64,000 nucleotides of DNA from Methylorubrum thiocyanatum (GTDB lineage Bacteria > Pseudomonadota > Alphaproteobacteria > Rhizobiales > Beijerinckiaceae). A program made the position numbers and the translations under genes. The stretch covers positions 558,001-622,000 of the forward strand of contig JACJIB010000003.1 in assembly GCA_014138645.1 (NCBI GenBank), in the 5' to 3' direction. Positions 46,746 to 56,743 of this stretch are shown here, in pieces; positions within the stretch are counted from its first letter, which is position 1; each line of letters starts with the position of its first letter. A model generated the notes under the pieces. That model worked only from the letters and a program-made list of their open reading frames with translations, ran no database searches and was not told the DNA's origin.

Positions 46746-47029
46746 GAGATCCGCGCTAGCACGTCCGTGCAGGTCAGCCGAGCGACCACGGCGACAATCG
46801 GTCACGAGTCCTCGGAAAAATTCTGCAAAATCGGATTTAATCCGCCCGTATCCGTGGCCAATCCAATCTTAGCCGGCAGCCGATTTGCCATTATCCTACC
46901 ATTTGTTGTTTTTGGACCGCATCGACGCGGCGGCTTGTTGCCAGCCTGCACGGCGCCACCTCCGAAACGAACCGGAGCCGTCATCCCTCCCTGGGCGAAC
47001 GGTTTGTATCACGTATGCGTGAAGTGCCT

Positions 47030-47587
47030 ATGGCCACGTTCTTCATCGCCGATACCCATTTCGGCGACACCCACCTCGTCGAACGACGGCGGCAGGCCTT
47101 CGCCTCGGTGGAGGCGCACGACGCGGCCTTGATCGCGCGCTGGAACGCGCGGATCGGCGCCGCGGACGAGGTGTGGCATCTCGGCGATTTCGCGGCTCAT
47201 GCGAGCCGCGAGCATTGTGCCGCCGTGTTCGATCGGCTGAACGGCATCAAACGGCTGGTGCGGGGCAACCACGACAGCAACCGCGTGCTCGATCTGCCCT
47301 GGGCCGAGCCGCCGGTGGAGAGCGCCCGGATCTCGGTGCAGGACGCGGCGGGGCGGACCTGGCGGTTGTTCCTCGCGCATTACGCCCACCGCGCCTGGCC
47401 CGGCCTGTGGCGCGAGACCCGGCATCTCTATGGCCACACCCACGCGACGCTGCCCGACACCACCCGCTCCTGCGATGTCGGCGTCGATGCCTGGGATTTC
47501 TCGCCGGTGGGTCTCGCCGAGATCCTGGCTCGGCAGGATGCGGCGACGCTGGTGCCGGAGGAACTCGCTCGGCGGGACGGGGGCTGA
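47030..47587 (+). CDS. Metallophosphoesterase (calcineurin-like)
   Basis: A 185-residue single-domain phosphoesterase. All metal-site motifs are visible: ADTHFGD, HLGDF, RGNHD, LAHYAH and GHTHA, ending with a short C-terminal helix. It resembles small soluble phosphodiesterases of the YfcE class. Substrate unknown. The ATG at 47030 begins four residues before the first motif; the in-frame ATG at 47015 would add five. The upstream 280-base gap is AT-richer and probably holds its promoter. Confidence 0.88.
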   Translation: MATFFIADTHFGDTHLVERRRQAFASVEAHDAALIARWNARIGAADEVWHLGDFAAHASREHCAAVFDRLNGIKRLVRGNHDSNRVLDLPWAEPPVESARISVQDAAGRTWRLFLAHYAHRAWPGLWRETRHLYGHTHATLPDTTRSCDVGVDAWDFSPVGLAEILARQDAATLVPEELARRDGG

Positions 47588-47596
47588 GGGCCCGGC

Positions 47597-48472
47597 TCAA
47601 CCCACCGCCAGCGGCATCGCCTCCACCATCGTCTCGGTGAGACCCCGCCGCTCCAGCGAGCGGCCGAGTGCCGGGGTGAGCCCGGCCCCTCCGGTGAACA
47701 CGGCTCGGGCAGGCGGCGCTTCCGGGGCCTGCGCCGGCAACTCGCCGAGAAGCTGGATCACGCGACGGGCGATGGCGGGGGCCGGATCGATCCACGTGAC
47801 CGGCCAGGGCGCGAGGCGCTCGAAGCGGGGCAGCAGCAGCGGGTAGTGGGTGCAGGAGAGGCACACGACATCGGTGCGTCGGCCATCCGCCTGCTCCACG
47901 AAGCAGGGCGCGATCTCGGCCAGGAGTGCGGCGTCCGATACCGGCTCGCCCGCCATCTCGGCCTCGGCGTAGCCCGCGAGGTTCTTGGAGCCCACCAGGG
48001 TCACGGCGCAATGTGCCGCGAAGTTCCGCACGAGATCGTGGGTGTAGGCCCGCGCCACCGTGCCGGGGGTCGCGAGCAGGGAGATGAGGCGGGAGCGCGT
48101 GAGCGCGGCAGCCGGCTTGATCGGCGGCACCACGCCGACGAAGGGCGTGACGAAGCGCTGGCGCAGGGCCGGCAGCACCAGGGTCGAGGCCGTGTTGCAG
48201 GCGATCACCACGAGGTCGGGGGCGTGGCAGGCCAGCAGCCGCTCCATCACCGCGATCACCCGCGACACCAGCCGCGCCTCGGTGAGGGCGCCGTAGGGAA
48301 AGGCTGCGTCGTCCGCCGCGTAGACGTAGGCCGCATCCGGCCGGGCGCGGCGCACCTGCTCCAGCACGGTGAGGCCGCCGAGGCCGGAATCGAAGACGAG
48401 AATGACCGGCTGCGCGTTCTGCGCCGGCATCGTGGCCGAAAGGGTCGCCCCTGCCATCAGATCGATCCGCAT
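47597..48472 (-). CDS. murI: Glutamate racemase
   Basis: MurI makes D-glutamate for peptidoglycan. The 291-residue protein has the paired catalytic cysteines in IACNTAST and [11 protein letters not shown], and the substrate loop [11 protein letters not shown]. The start ATG at 48472 gives about 20 extra N-terminal residues; inner starts at 48457 or 48430 are possible. It converges on the metallophosphoesterase with nine bases between stops. Confidence 0.95.
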   Translation of the reverse strand: MRIDLMAGATLSATMPAQNAQPVILVFDSGLGGLTVLEQVRRARPDAAYVYAADDAAFPYGALTEARLVSRVIAVMERLLACHAPDLVVIACNTASTLVLPALRQRFVTPFVGVVPPIKPAAALTRSRLISLLATPGTVARAYTHDLVRNFAAHCAVTLVGSKNLAGYAEAEMAGEPVSDAALLAEIAPCFVEQADGRRTDVVCLSCTHYPLLLPRFERLAPWPVTWIDPAPAIARRVIQLLGELPAQAPEAPPARAVFTGGAGLTPALGRSLERRGLTETMVEAMPLAVG

Positions 48473-48680
48473 GACCGCCGCCCTGGGCTCGCGCGTCCTC
48501 GAAAGTCGGGGCGCGAGTGTCCGGCGCGGACGGTTAAGGACACCTCACTGCGGCTGCAAAAAGGCCGCGCTTCGAGGCGGGTGCGACAAGGGGTGCGACG
48601 AACAGCTTAACGGGTTCCAGCGTTGTCATACAGCATTCGGCATCTATTTCCGGCACGAAACCGAGGAAGAGATTCCAGCA

Positions 48681-49943
48681 ATGGCAGCCGGCGCAGCAAT
48701 TCTCACCCATCCTGAGAGCGGCGCGGCCTTCCCGCCGCCCCCGCTCGAAGCCCGCCCGATCAACCGCGACGCCTGGATCGCGGCCTTCCGAACCGTGCGC
48801 GACGAGACCGAGCGGCGCGCCGCCCCGCTCTCGCCGGAGGATCAGCAGATCCAGTCGATGGAGGATGCGAGCCCGACCAAGTGGCACAGGGCGCACACGA
48901 CGTGGTTCTTCGAGCAGTTCCTGCTGCGCGAGCACCTGCCGGGCTACGCCATCTACGACGAGCGCCTGCACTACCTGTTCAATTCCTACTACGTGCAGGC
49001 CGGCCCGCGGCAGCCGCGCTTCATGCGCGGGATGATCACCCGGCCGACCGCTGCGGAGACCGCGGCCTACCGCGCCCATGTCGATCGCGCGGTGACGGTG
49101 TGGCTGCGCGAGACCTCAGCCGAGGCACTGGAGCGGGCGCTGCCGATCCTTGAGATCGGGCTCTACCACGAGCAGCAGCATCAGGAGTTGATGTTCACCG
49201 ACATCCTCCACGCCTTCGCACAGAACCCGCTCGATCCGGTCTATGAGGCCGGCTGGTCGATGCCCAAGGCGCAGGCAGCCTCGGGCAAGGCTGCCCTCGA
49301 AAGAGGCATCACCCAGATCGGCCATGCGGGCCAGGGCTTCGCCTTCGACAACGAGAGCCCGCGCCACGACGTCCTGATGCTCGGAACCACCCTCGACCGC
49401 GGCCTCGTGACGAACCGCGACTGGCTCGGCTTCATGGCGGATGGCGGCTACGCCCGGCCCGAGCTGTGGCTCAACGAGGGCTGGCTCTGCGTCCAGCGCG
49501 AGGGCTGGGAGGCACCGGGCTACTGGCGCCGTGAGGCCGATCATTGGTCGATGATGTCGCTGGCCGGCCGCCGGGCCGTCGATCCGGCCGCGCCCGTCAC
49601 TCATGTCAGCTACTACGAGGCCGATGCCTATGCCCGCTGGGCCGGCCGCGACCTGCCGACGGAGGCCGAGTGGGAGGTCGCTGCCCGCGACGGCCTGATC
49701 GACGATGCCTTCGGCCTCGTCTGGCAATGGACCCGCAGCGCCTACGGCCCCTATCCGGGCTACCGGCCGGTGGCCGGGGCACTCGGCGAATACAACGGCA
49801 AGTTCATGTCGAGCCAGTACGTGCTGCGCGGCTCCTCGGTCGCCACGCCGGAGGGGCATGCCCGGGTCGGCTACCGCAACTTCTTCTATCCGCACCAGCG
49901 CTGGCAGTTCACCGGCCTGCGCCTCGCCGACGCGCGGGCCTGA
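48681..49943 (+). CDS. egtB: Ergothioneine sulfoxide synthase EgtB
   Basis: EgtB is a mononuclear non-heme iron enzyme that joins trimethylhistidine (hercynine) to a cysteine or gamma-glutamylcysteine thiol. The 420-residue protein has an N-terminal DinB-like domain with iron ligands in [10 protein letters not shown] and YHEQQHQEL (the HX3HXE motif), and a C-terminal formylglycine-generating-type domain ([24 protein letters not shown]). GAGGAAGAG is about ten bases before the ATG. egtD follows after 44 bases. Confidence 0.94.
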   Translation: MAAGAAILTHPESGAAFPPPPLEARPINRDAWIAAFRTVRDETERRAAPLSPEDQQIQSMEDASPTKWHRAHTTWFFEQFLLREHLPGYAIYDERLHYLFNSYYVQAGPRQPRFMRGMITRPTAAETAAYRAHVDRAVTVWLRETSAEALERALPILEIGLYHEQQHQELMFTDILHAFAQNPLDPVYEAGWSMPKAQAASGKAALERGITQIGHAGQGFAFDNESPRHDVLMLGTTLDRGLVTNRDWLGFMADGGYARPELWLNEGWLCVQREGWEAPGYWRREADHWSMMSLAGRRAVDPAAPVTHVSYYEADAYARWAGRDLPTEAEWEVAARDGLIDDAFGLVWQWTRSAYGPYPGYRPVAGALGEYNGKFMSSQYVLRGSSVATPEGHARVGYRNFFYPHQRWQFTGLRLADARA

Positions 49944-49987
49944 TCGCTCGTCCCGTTCCCGATCATCCGCCGCTCCGGAGAAAGCCT

Positions 49988-50965
49988 TTGACGATCGATC
50001 CCCGCCTGACGGATTCCAGCCCCGCCGCCCCGATCACCGAGAACGGCCTGTTCCTGGCCGATGTCTGGGACGGGCTCGGCGCGAGCCCGAAGGCCTTGCC
50101 GGCCAAGTACTTCTACGACGCGGCCGGCTCCGCCCTGTTCGAAGAGATCACCGTCCTGCCGGAATACTACCCGACCCGGACCGAGCTCGGCATCCTCGAC
50201 GCGCGGGGTCCGGCCATCGCCGCCCTGTTGCCGGAGGGCGCAGCACTCGTCGAGTTCGGCAGCGGCTCGACCGCCAAGCTGCGGCGCCTGCTGCGGCACC
50301 TGCCGGGCCTGTCGGCCTATCTTCCCGTCGACGTCTCGGGCGAGTTCCTGCGCGAGCAGGCCGAGACGCTGCGCGGCGACTTCCCCGGGCTCGCGGTCGA
50401 GCCGGTGGTCGCCGACTTCACCCGGCCCTTCGCCCTACCGCCGGGCTACGGTGACCGGGCGCTCGCCGGCTTCTTTCCCGGCTCGACCATCGGCAATTTC
50501 GAGCCCAACGAGGCGGCCCGCCTCCTCGACGTGTTCGGCCGTATCCTCGGGACCGGCGCGACGCTCGTGCTCGGCGTCGATCTGGTGAAGGACCGGGCGG
50601 TGCTGGAGGCAGCCTACGACGACGCGGCCGGCGTCACGGCGGCGTTCAACCTGAACCTCCTCCACCGCATCAACCGGGAACTCGACGGCGCGATCGACCC
50701 GGACAGCTTCGCGCACCGGGCGGTCTTCAACGAGGCCGCCTCGCGCATCGAGATGCATCTCGTCAGCCGCCGGGCGCAGACGGTGCGCGTCGCCGGGCGC
50801 AGCTTCAGCTTCCGTGAGGGCGAGTCGATCCACACCGAGAACAGCTACAAGTACACCCTCGACGGCTTCCGGGCGCTCGCGGCCCGCGCCGGCTGGGCAT
50901 CGGTCGAGGCCTGGACCGACGCCGACGGGCTGTTCTCGGTCCATGCGCTTCGTCGCGAGGCTTAA
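49988..50965 (+). CDS. egtD: L-histidine N-alpha-methyltransferase EgtD
   Basis: EgtD trimethylates histidine to hercynine, the first step of ergothioneine synthesis. The 325-residue protein, close to the normal length, has the SAM-binding VEFGSGSTAKLRRLL block and the family segment FFPGSTIGNFEP. TTG at 49988 with GGAG seven bases upstream is the only start that fits; no ATG is nearby. Together with egtB it forms a two-gene cluster; egtA, egtC and egtE are not here. Methylobacterium species are known ergothioneine producers. Confidence 0.94.
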   Translation: MTIDPRLTDSSPAAPITENGLFLADVWDGLGASPKALPAKYFYDAAGSALFEEITVLPEYYPTRTELGILDARGPAIAALLPEGAALVEFGSGSTAKLRRLLRHLPGLSAYLPVDVSGEFLREQAETLRGDFPGLAVEPVVADFTRPFALPPGYGDRALAGFFPGSTIGNFEPNEAARLLDVFGRILGTGATLVLGVDLVKDRAVLEAAYDDAAGVTAAFNLNLLHRINRELDGAIDPDSFAHRAVFNEAASRIEMHLVSRRAQTVRVAGRSFSFREGESIHTENSYKYTLDGFRALAARAGWASVEAWTDADGLFSVHALRREA

Positions 50966-51105
50966 GCTCAGCCGTCCATTGCGTCCTCGCGGTGCCCGAC
51001 GAAACAATCGGGCATCGCCACAACATCGGCCGGCAATGCGGACCGATCATGGTTAACGGCAACGCTTCCCCGGGGAGGCGGATCGATCCTCACGGAGCCG
51101 TTACC

Positions 51106-51534
51106 ATGCGCACCGTCCTCGCCGTTCTCGCCGCCACCCTCCTCGCCACCGCAGCCGACGCGCGCACCACCGATGCCGCGGGGGAAGGCCGGGCGGCCGG
51201 AACGCTGACCTGCCGCACGCGCACCGATCTCAGCCTCGTCATCGGCACGGCGCGGGTCGCGGCCTGCACCTTCGTTACGGAGGACGGCCTGCGCCAGTCC
51301 TATGCCGCGCTGCTGCCGCACCGGGAGGGCGAGGCGGACGAGCGCATCCTGACGTGGCAGGTGGTCACCGCCGACGGTCGCAGCCGTCCCGGCCTCCTCG
51401 ACGGTCGCTTCAGCGGCGAGACGACGGGCGCCCTCCGCAGCCCATCGGCGCGCCTCGCCCCGCTCGATGCGGCGGGCGAGACCAGCCTGAGCCTCGCCGC
51501 GCAGGACGGCCGTACCGAGATCGGCCTGCGCTGA
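51106..51534 (+). CDS. DUF992-family periplasmic protein
   Basis: A 142-residue protein with a signal peptide (cleavage after ADA near 18). The mature part has the DUF992 pattern: GTLTCRT with two Cys (also VAACTF), LTWQVVTADG, LDGRFSGETTG and LSLAAQDGRTEIGLR. The two cysteines probably form a disulfide. The family is found in Rhizobiales and has no assigned function. It follows egtD by 140 bases; co-transcription is uncertain. Confidence 0.8.
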   Translation: MRTVLAVLAATLLATAADARTTDAAGEGRAAGTLTCRTRTDLSLVIGTARVAACTFVTEDGLRQSYAALLPHREGEADERILTWQVVTADGRSRPGLLDGRFSGETTGALRSPSARLAPLDAAGETSLSLAAQDGRTEIGLR

Positions 51535-51547
51535 GCGGACGCGAGTG

Positions 51548-51988
51548 TCAGAGCCGGCAGGCGCCCGACAGCGCCGCGTTCTCGGCGCTGGTGAACAGCC
51601 GCGAGCGGATGTGGAAGCGCTTCTCGCGGCCGTTCTCCAGGGAGAACATGCCGCCGCGGCCGGGCACCACGTCGAGCATGATGTGGGTGTGCTTCCAGAC
51701 CTCGAACTGCGAGCGCGAGATGAAGAAATCCGCCCCGCCGACCCGGCCGAGATGCACGTCGCCGTCGCCGGTGACAAAGTCGCCGACCGGATAGCACATC
51801 GGCGAGGAGCCGTCGCAGCAGCCGCCGGACTGGTGGAACATCACCGGGCCGTACTCGGCCTTCAGTTCCTCGATCAGTTCCAGCGCCGCCGGCGTCGCGG
51901 TGACCCGCAGGGGCGTCCCGGCATTGTCCGCCTGCTCGGCGGTGACGGGTTCGACGGCCTCGGCCAAAGGGCTCGCGGGCTCGCTCAT
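51548..51988 (-). CDS. DUF779-family protein
   Basis: A 146-residue cytosolic protein of the DUF779 family. It has FHQSGGCCDGSSPMC with three Cys and RFHIRSRLFT near the C-terminus. In other genomes DUF779 genes often lie next to aldehyde or alcohol dehydrogenases; here the neighbour is divergent nasA and no dehydrogenase is near. The N-terminal ~25 residues are Ala/Glu/Pro-rich. Metal binding by the cysteines is inferred. Confidence 0.82.
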   Translation of the reverse strand: MSEPASPLAEAVEPVTAEQADNAGTPLRVTATPAALELIEELKAEYGPVMFHQSGGCCDGSSPMCYPVGDFVTGDGDVHLGRVGGADFFISRSQFEVWKHTHIMLDVVPGRGGMFSLENGREKRFHIRSRLFTSAENAALSGACRL

Positions 51989-52212
51989 GGTATCGTCTCC
52001 CTGATCGGTCTCTTGTCCTTATCTGAAGCTGCGGCAGCGGATGTCCACGCGGAGGGACACTTCGCCCGACGATAGCAGACGAAGCCCGCCCGAACCTCTC
52101 GGAACGACTTGGCCTTTCGGCCCCCCTCAGGTGGCGCCGGCGTGGTCGGCCCGACTTTTGCGACCCCTCGGCGAAACGTCAGAACGACGGAAAAATCCGC
52201 CGAGGATTCGCG

Positions 52213-54900
52213 ATGTCTCAGCCCGCCTCCGATCTCGCCGCCCCCGCGGTGAAGACGACGTGCCCCTATTGCGGCGTCGGCTGCGGCGTGCTCGCTACAC
52301 CGGACGGGCAGGGCGGTGTCGCGATCGCGGGCGATCCCGAGCATCCGGCGAATTTCGGCCGCCTCTGCTCCAAGGGCTCGGCACTGGGCGAGACCGTCGA
52401 TCTGGGCGATCGGCTGCTCTCGCCGAGGGTGGACGGGAAGACCGTGACCTGGGAGGGCGCGCTCGGCGCCGTGGCCGGCGGCCTCCGGCGCATCGCCGAG
52501 CAGCACGGGCCGGATTCGATCGCCTTCTATCTCTCGGGGCAGATCCTGACCGAGGATTACTACGTCGCCAACAAGCTGGCGAAGGGCTTCCTGGGCACGC
52601 CCCACGTCGACACCAACTCGCGGCTGTGCATGTCCTCGGCGGTCGCCGCCCATCGCCGCGCCTTCGGCTCCGACACGGTGCCCGGCTGCTACGAGGATCT
52701 CGACGAGGCCGACCTGATCGTGCTCGTCGGTTCCAACGCCGCGTGGTGCCACCCGATCCTGTTCCGGCGGATGATGGATGCCCGCAAAAGCCGCGGCACC
52801 AAGATCGTCACCATCGATCCCCGCCGCACCCAGACCGGCGAGGAGGCGGACCTCCATCTCGGGCTTCAGCCCGGTACCGACACCGCCCTGTTCTCCGGCC
52901 TGCTGGTGCATCTGGCCGGCACGGCCAAGCTCGACCTGCGCTTCATCGAGGAGCACACCGCCGGCTTCGAGGGCGCCTTGGAGCGCGCCCGCCAGATCGC
53001 GCCGGACGTCGCCGCCACCGCCCGCGCCACCGGCCTCGCGGAGGCCGAGGTGCAGGCCTTCTTCGACCTGTTCGCGCGGACGAAGCGGGTCGTCACCGGC
53101 TTCAGCCAGGGGGTGAACCAGTCGGCGCAGGGCACCGACAAGGGCAACGCCATCATCAACTGCCACCTCGCCACCGGGCGGATCGGCCGGCCCGGCATGG
53201 GCCCGCTCTCGCTCACCGGCCAGCCCAACGCCATGGGCGGGCGCGAGGTCGGGGGCTTGGCCAACATGCTGGCCGCCCACATGCACTTCGCCCCCGAGGA
53301 GGTGGACCGGGTCCGCCGCTTCTGGAAGGCGCCCAACATCATCACCGGCGAGGGCATGAAGGCGGTCGCGCTGTTCGAGGCAATCGAGCGGGGGAAGATC
53401 AAGGCGCTCTGGGTGATCGGCACCAACCCGCTCGTCTCGATGCCGCGCGCCGACCAGATCCGCAAGGCGATCGAGGGGCTCGACCTCTACGTCGTCTCGG
53501 AGGCGGTCGCGACCAGCGACAGCGCCCGCGCCACCGCGAAGAAGACCGTGCTGCTGCCGGCCCTCGCCTGGGGCGAGAAGGACGGCACGGTGACCAATTC
53601 CGAGCGCCGCATCTCGCGCCAGCGCGCCTTCCTGAAGGCGCCGGGCGAGGCGCGGGCCGATTGGGCGATCCTGTGCGACGTCGCCCGCCGCCTCGGCCAC
53701 GGCGAGGCCTTCGCCTATCGCTCGGCGGCCGAGATCTTCCGCGAGCACGCCGCCCTCTCGGCTTTCGAGAACGAGGGCACCCGCGACTTCGACCTCGGCG
53801 GCCTCGCCGAGATGAGCGCGCTCGCCTACGACGCGCATCTGCCGCTGCAATGGCCGGTGCCCAAGCGCGGTCCCGACGCGCGCAAGGGCCGTGCCCGGCT
53901 CTTCTCCGACGGGCGTTTCTACACCTTCGATCAACGGGCGCGCTTCGTTGCGGTGCAGCCGCCGGCGCTCGCCCAGCCCGTGACCGAGGCGCGTCCGCTC
54001 GTGCTCAACACCGGCCGCATTCGCGACCACTGGCACACGATGACCCGCACCGGCAAAAGCCAGCGCCTCTCGGCGCACCGCGCCGTACCCTTCGTCGAGG
54101 TCCATCCCGACGACGCGACGCGTTTCGGCCTGAGCGACGGCGGATTTGCCCGCGTCACCACCGATCTCGGCCAAGCGATCCTCGAAGTGACGGTGACGGA
54201 CGGCGTCCTGCCGGGTTCCGTCTTCGTGCCGATGCACTGGAGCGACATGACCGCCTCGGACGGGCGTGCCGCGGCACTCGCCCGCGGCATCACCGATCCG
54301 GTCTCGGGCCAGCCCGAACTGAAGGCGACACCCGCCTCGGTCGAGGCCGTGGCCTACCGCTCCCGCGGCTACCTGCTGACGCGGGAGGCCCATGCCGCCC
54401 CCGCCGGCTGGTGGTGGGCGCGGGCGACGGTCTCCGGCGGCTCCGGCCTGCTGTTTGCCACGGGGGAGGGCTCGCGGGAGATGGCCCTGGCGATCCGCGG
54501 GATGTTCCCCGGCCACGAACTGGCGGAATACGTCGATCACGCCCGCGGCCTCTACCGCTGCGCCGTCTATCGCGAGGACCGGCTCGTCGCCGCGCTCAGC
54601 GTGGCGCCGGGCGACCGGCGGCCGGACTGGGAGATCGCCAAGGGTATCTTCGCCAGCCCCGACATCGAAGCGATCGATCGGCGCGCCCTGCTCTCCGGCC
54701 GGGCGGCGACGGCCTCGGCCGGGCCGGTGGTCTGCGCCTGCCACGGCGTCGGGCTCGACGTCATCAACGCCGCCATCGCAGCCGGAGCCGGCTCGGTCGA
54801 GGCCGTGGGTGCGGCCTGCAAGGCGGGGACGAATTGCGGCTCGTGCATCCCCGAGATCCGTAAGCTGCTGTCGCCGACGCTTGCGCGCAGCGCCGCGTAG
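52213..54900 (+). CDS. nasA: Assimilatory nitrate reductase catalytic subunit with BFD-like domain
   Basis: NasA reduces nitrate to nitrite in the cytosol using bis-MGD molybdenum and Fe-S clusters. The 895-residue protein has the [4Fe-4S] site CPYCGVGC plus a later Cys (about C17, C20, C24, C53), the Mo-ligand Cys in NSRLCMSSA, and molybdopterin domains to about 780. The C-terminal ~60 residues are a BFD-type [2Fe-2S] domain (VCACHGVGLDVI and NCGSC). No Tat signal is seen, so it is assimilatory. GAGG lies before the ATG. cysG follows after a palindromic repeat, which fits siroheme-dependent nitrite reductase. Confidence 0.95.
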   Translation: MSQPASDLAAPAVKTTCPYCGVGCGVLATPDGQGGVAIAGDPEHPANFGRLCSKGSALGETVDLGDRLLSPRVDGKTVTWEGALGAVAGGLRRIAEQHGPDSIAFYLSGQILTEDYYVANKLAKGFLGTPHVDTNSRLCMSSAVAAHRRAFGSDTVPGCYEDLDEADLIVLVGSNAAWCHPILFRRMMDARKSRGTKIVTIDPRRTQTGEEADLHLGLQPGTDTALFSGLLVHLAGTAKLDLRFIEEHTAGFEGALERARQIAPDVAATARATGLAEAEVQAFFDLFARTKRVVTGFSQGVNQSAQGTDKGNAIINCHLATGRIGRPGMGPLSLTGQPNAMGGREVGGLANMLAAHMHFAPEEVDRVRRFWKAPNIITGEGMKAVALFEAIERGKIKALWVIGTNPLVSMPRADQIRKAIEGLDLYVVSEAVATSDSARATAKKTVLLPALAWGEKDGTVTNSERRISRQRAFLKAPGEARADWAILCDVARRLGHGEAFAYRSAAEIFREHAALSAFENEGTRDFDLGGLAEMSALAYDAHLPLQWPVPKRGPDARKGRARLFSDGRFYTFDQRARFVAVQPPALAQPVTEARPLVLNTGRIRDHWHTMTRTGKSQRLSAHRAVPFVEVHPDDATRFGLSDGGFARVTTDLGQAILEVTVTDGVLPGSVFVPMHWSDMTASDGRAAALARGITDPVSGQPELKATPASVEAVAYRSRGYLLTREAHAAPAGWWWARATVSGGSGLLFATGEGSREMALAIRGMFPGHELAEYVDHARGLYRCAVYREDRLVAALSVAPGDRRPDWEIAKGIFASPDIEAIDRRALLSGRAATASAGPVVCACHGVGLDVINAAIAAGAGSVEAVGAACKAGTNCGSCIPEIRKLLSPTLARSAA

Positions 54901-54932
54901 GGGCACCTTTCCGTTTCTGCGCCTCACCCTCG

Positions 54933-55047
54933 CCCTCATCCTGAGGTGCTGCGAAGCAGCCTCGATGGATGAGTCCAGAGGACATGGCGGTATCTGGAGA
55001 CCTTTCGTCCGAGGTCTCCGCTTCGCTCCGGCACCTCGGAATGAGGG
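54933..55047. repeat. Palindromic REP-like element between nasA and cysG
   Basis: A 115-base element with terminal arms (54933-54949 and 55031-55047) that pair at 15 of 17 positions. Inside are two more stems: GCTGC/GCAGC (54948-54960) and GGAGACC/GGTCTCC (54996-55019). The folded form would be cloverleaf-like. The CCTCATCCTGAGG arm resembles a palindrome common in Rhizobiales genomes. Confidence 0.7.
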
Positions 55048-55087
55048 AGGCGGGGTGGAGTCTTGAAACGAGTCGCACACGAAGCCC

Positions 55088-56545
55088 ATGAGCACGCCCC
55101 GCCAACCCCGCGAAACCCGCGCCGGCCTCGAGCCGCTGGCGGTGCTGCCCGTCTTCGTGCCGCTCCAGGACAAGCGCGCGGTGCTCGCCGGCTCCAACGG
55201 CGGCGCTCCCTGGAAGGTGAAGCTGCTCGCCGCCGCTGGCGCCCGGGTCGATGTCTACGCCGAAGAGCCGAGCGACGAGTTGCGCGGCGTACCGGCCGAG
55301 ATCGCCGCCGGCTCTGTGACCCTGCACGAGCGGCGCTGGACACCGGAGGATCTGCAAGGCGCGGCCTTCGCCATCGGTGCCATGGAGGACGAGGACGATT
55401 GCGTCGCCTTCGTCGCCGCGGCGCGCGCGGCCGGCGCCATCGTCAACGCCGTCGACCGGCCGCATCTGTGCGACGTGAAGTTCGGCGCCATCGTCAACCG
55501 CTCGCCGCTGGTCGTCGGCATCTCGACCGAGGGCGCCGCCCCGGTCTTCGGGCAGACGGTGCGGGCGCGCATCGAGGCGATGCTGCCCCGCGGCTTCAAG
55601 CACTGGGTCGCCGCCGCCCGCGATTGGCGCGAGGCGGTCTCGGCCCGCTTCCACGGCTTCTCCGAGCGTCGCGGCTTCTGGGAGCGCTTCACCGACCGCG
55701 CCTTCGCCGAGCCGGACCGTACGCCGACGGAGGCCGACCTCACCGACCTGATGGGGCAGGCCGAGGCGCTGCCCCTGGGCGGCGCGGTGACGCTCGTCGG
55801 CGCCGGTCCGGGCGACGCCGAGCTGCTGACGCTCAAGGCGCTGCGGGCCCTGCGCAACGCCGATGTGATCCTCTACGACGACCTCGTCGCGCCCGAAATC
55901 CTCGACTACGCCCGGCGCGAGGCCCGGACCATGCTGGTCGGCAAGACCGGCCACGGCCCCTCATGCCGCCAGGACGACATCAACGCGCTGATGGTCTCGC
56001 TCGCCAAGAGCGGCAAGCAGGTGGTGCGCCTGAAATCCGGTGATCCGCTGGTCTTCGGCCGGGCCGGCGAGGAGATCGAGGCCTGCGAGGCGGCAGGCAT
56101 TCCCTGCACCATCGTCCCCGGCGTCAGCGCGGCGCAGGGCGCGGCGGCCTCTCTCGGCGTGTCGCTGACCCACCGCGACGCGGCCCGGCGCCTGCAATTC
56201 GTCACCGGCCACGACCGCCGCGGAGCCCTGCCCGAGGATCTGAACTGGGGAGCGCTGGCTGACAAGAGCGTCACCACGGTGGTCTACATGCCCAAGCGCA
56301 CGCTGCGCGCCCTGCTGGAGCGGGCCGTCGCCGAGGGGCTGGCCCCGGAGACGCCGGCCCTCGTCGTGTTCAACGCCACCCGCGCGAAGCAGGCGACCGT
56401 AGCCGGCACCGCCGCCGACCTCGCCGACCGCATCGAGGCGTCGGAGCTGGAAGGGCCGGCCCTCCTGATGGTCGGCGAGGCCGTGCGCCGCCACAATGCT
56501 CGCAGCGCGGAGCAGGGGATGGGGATCCGGGCCGAAGCCTCCTGA
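55088..56545 (+). CDS. cysG: Siroheme synthase (CysG type)
   Basis: A 485-residue fusion that makes siroheme from uroporphyrinogen III. The N-terminal half is the dehydrogenase/ferrochelatase part (LPVFVPLQDKRAVLAG, FGAIVNRSPLVVGISTEG). The C-terminal methyltransferase starts at VTLVGAGPGDAELLTLKA, with RLKSGDPLVFGRAGEE and VPGVSAAQGAAA. The NAD site in the N-terminal domain (GSNGGAPWKV) differs from the usual GxGxxAxxK. Its place after nasA ties it to nitrate assimilation; cysteine synthesis may share it. Confidence 0.93.
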   Translation: MSTPRQPRETRAGLEPLAVLPVFVPLQDKRAVLAGSNGGAPWKVKLLAAAGARVDVYAEEPSDELRGVPAEIAAGSVTLHERRWTPEDLQGAAFAIGAMEDEDDCVAFVAAARAAGAIVNAVDRPHLCDVKFGAIVNRSPLVVGISTEGAAPVFGQTVRARIEAMLPRGFKHWVAAARDWREAVSARFHGFSERRGFWERFTDRAFAEPDRTPTEADLTDLMGQAEALPLGGAVTLVGAGPGDAELLTLKALRALRNADVILYDDLVAPEILDYARREARTMLVGKTGHGPSCRQDDINALMVSLAKSGKQVVRLKSGDPLVFGRAGEEIEACEAAGIPCTIVPGVSAAQGAAASLGVSLTHRDAARRLQFVTGHDRRGALPEDLNWGALADKSVTTVVYMPKRTLRALLERAVAEGLAPETPALVVFNATRAKQATVAGTAADLADRIEASELEGPALLMVGEAVRRHNARSAEQGMGIRAEAS

Positions 56546-56743
56546 CGGAAAGCCATCCTGACGGAAAGCCTCCCGACGCCTTGCCGCGCCGTGCGGACTT
56601 GCCCCACGCCCCGGCTCTGTGATGTGACGGGCCGCGCCCCGACATTGCAGGCGCCCCCTCCCGGCCGATGGCGCGGGGGCCAACTCTCACGCGGCCGCCT
56701 CGCCTCGATCGGCCGCTTCGACCGTCACGCCTTCGAGGGCTCC

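Noticed and set aside
51985..55197. A 1,070-codon minus-strand open frame opposite nasA
   Set aside because: It is rich in Arg, Gly, Asp and Leu with no motifs and lies antisense to a clear nitrate reductase. Long antisense frames are expected at this GC content.
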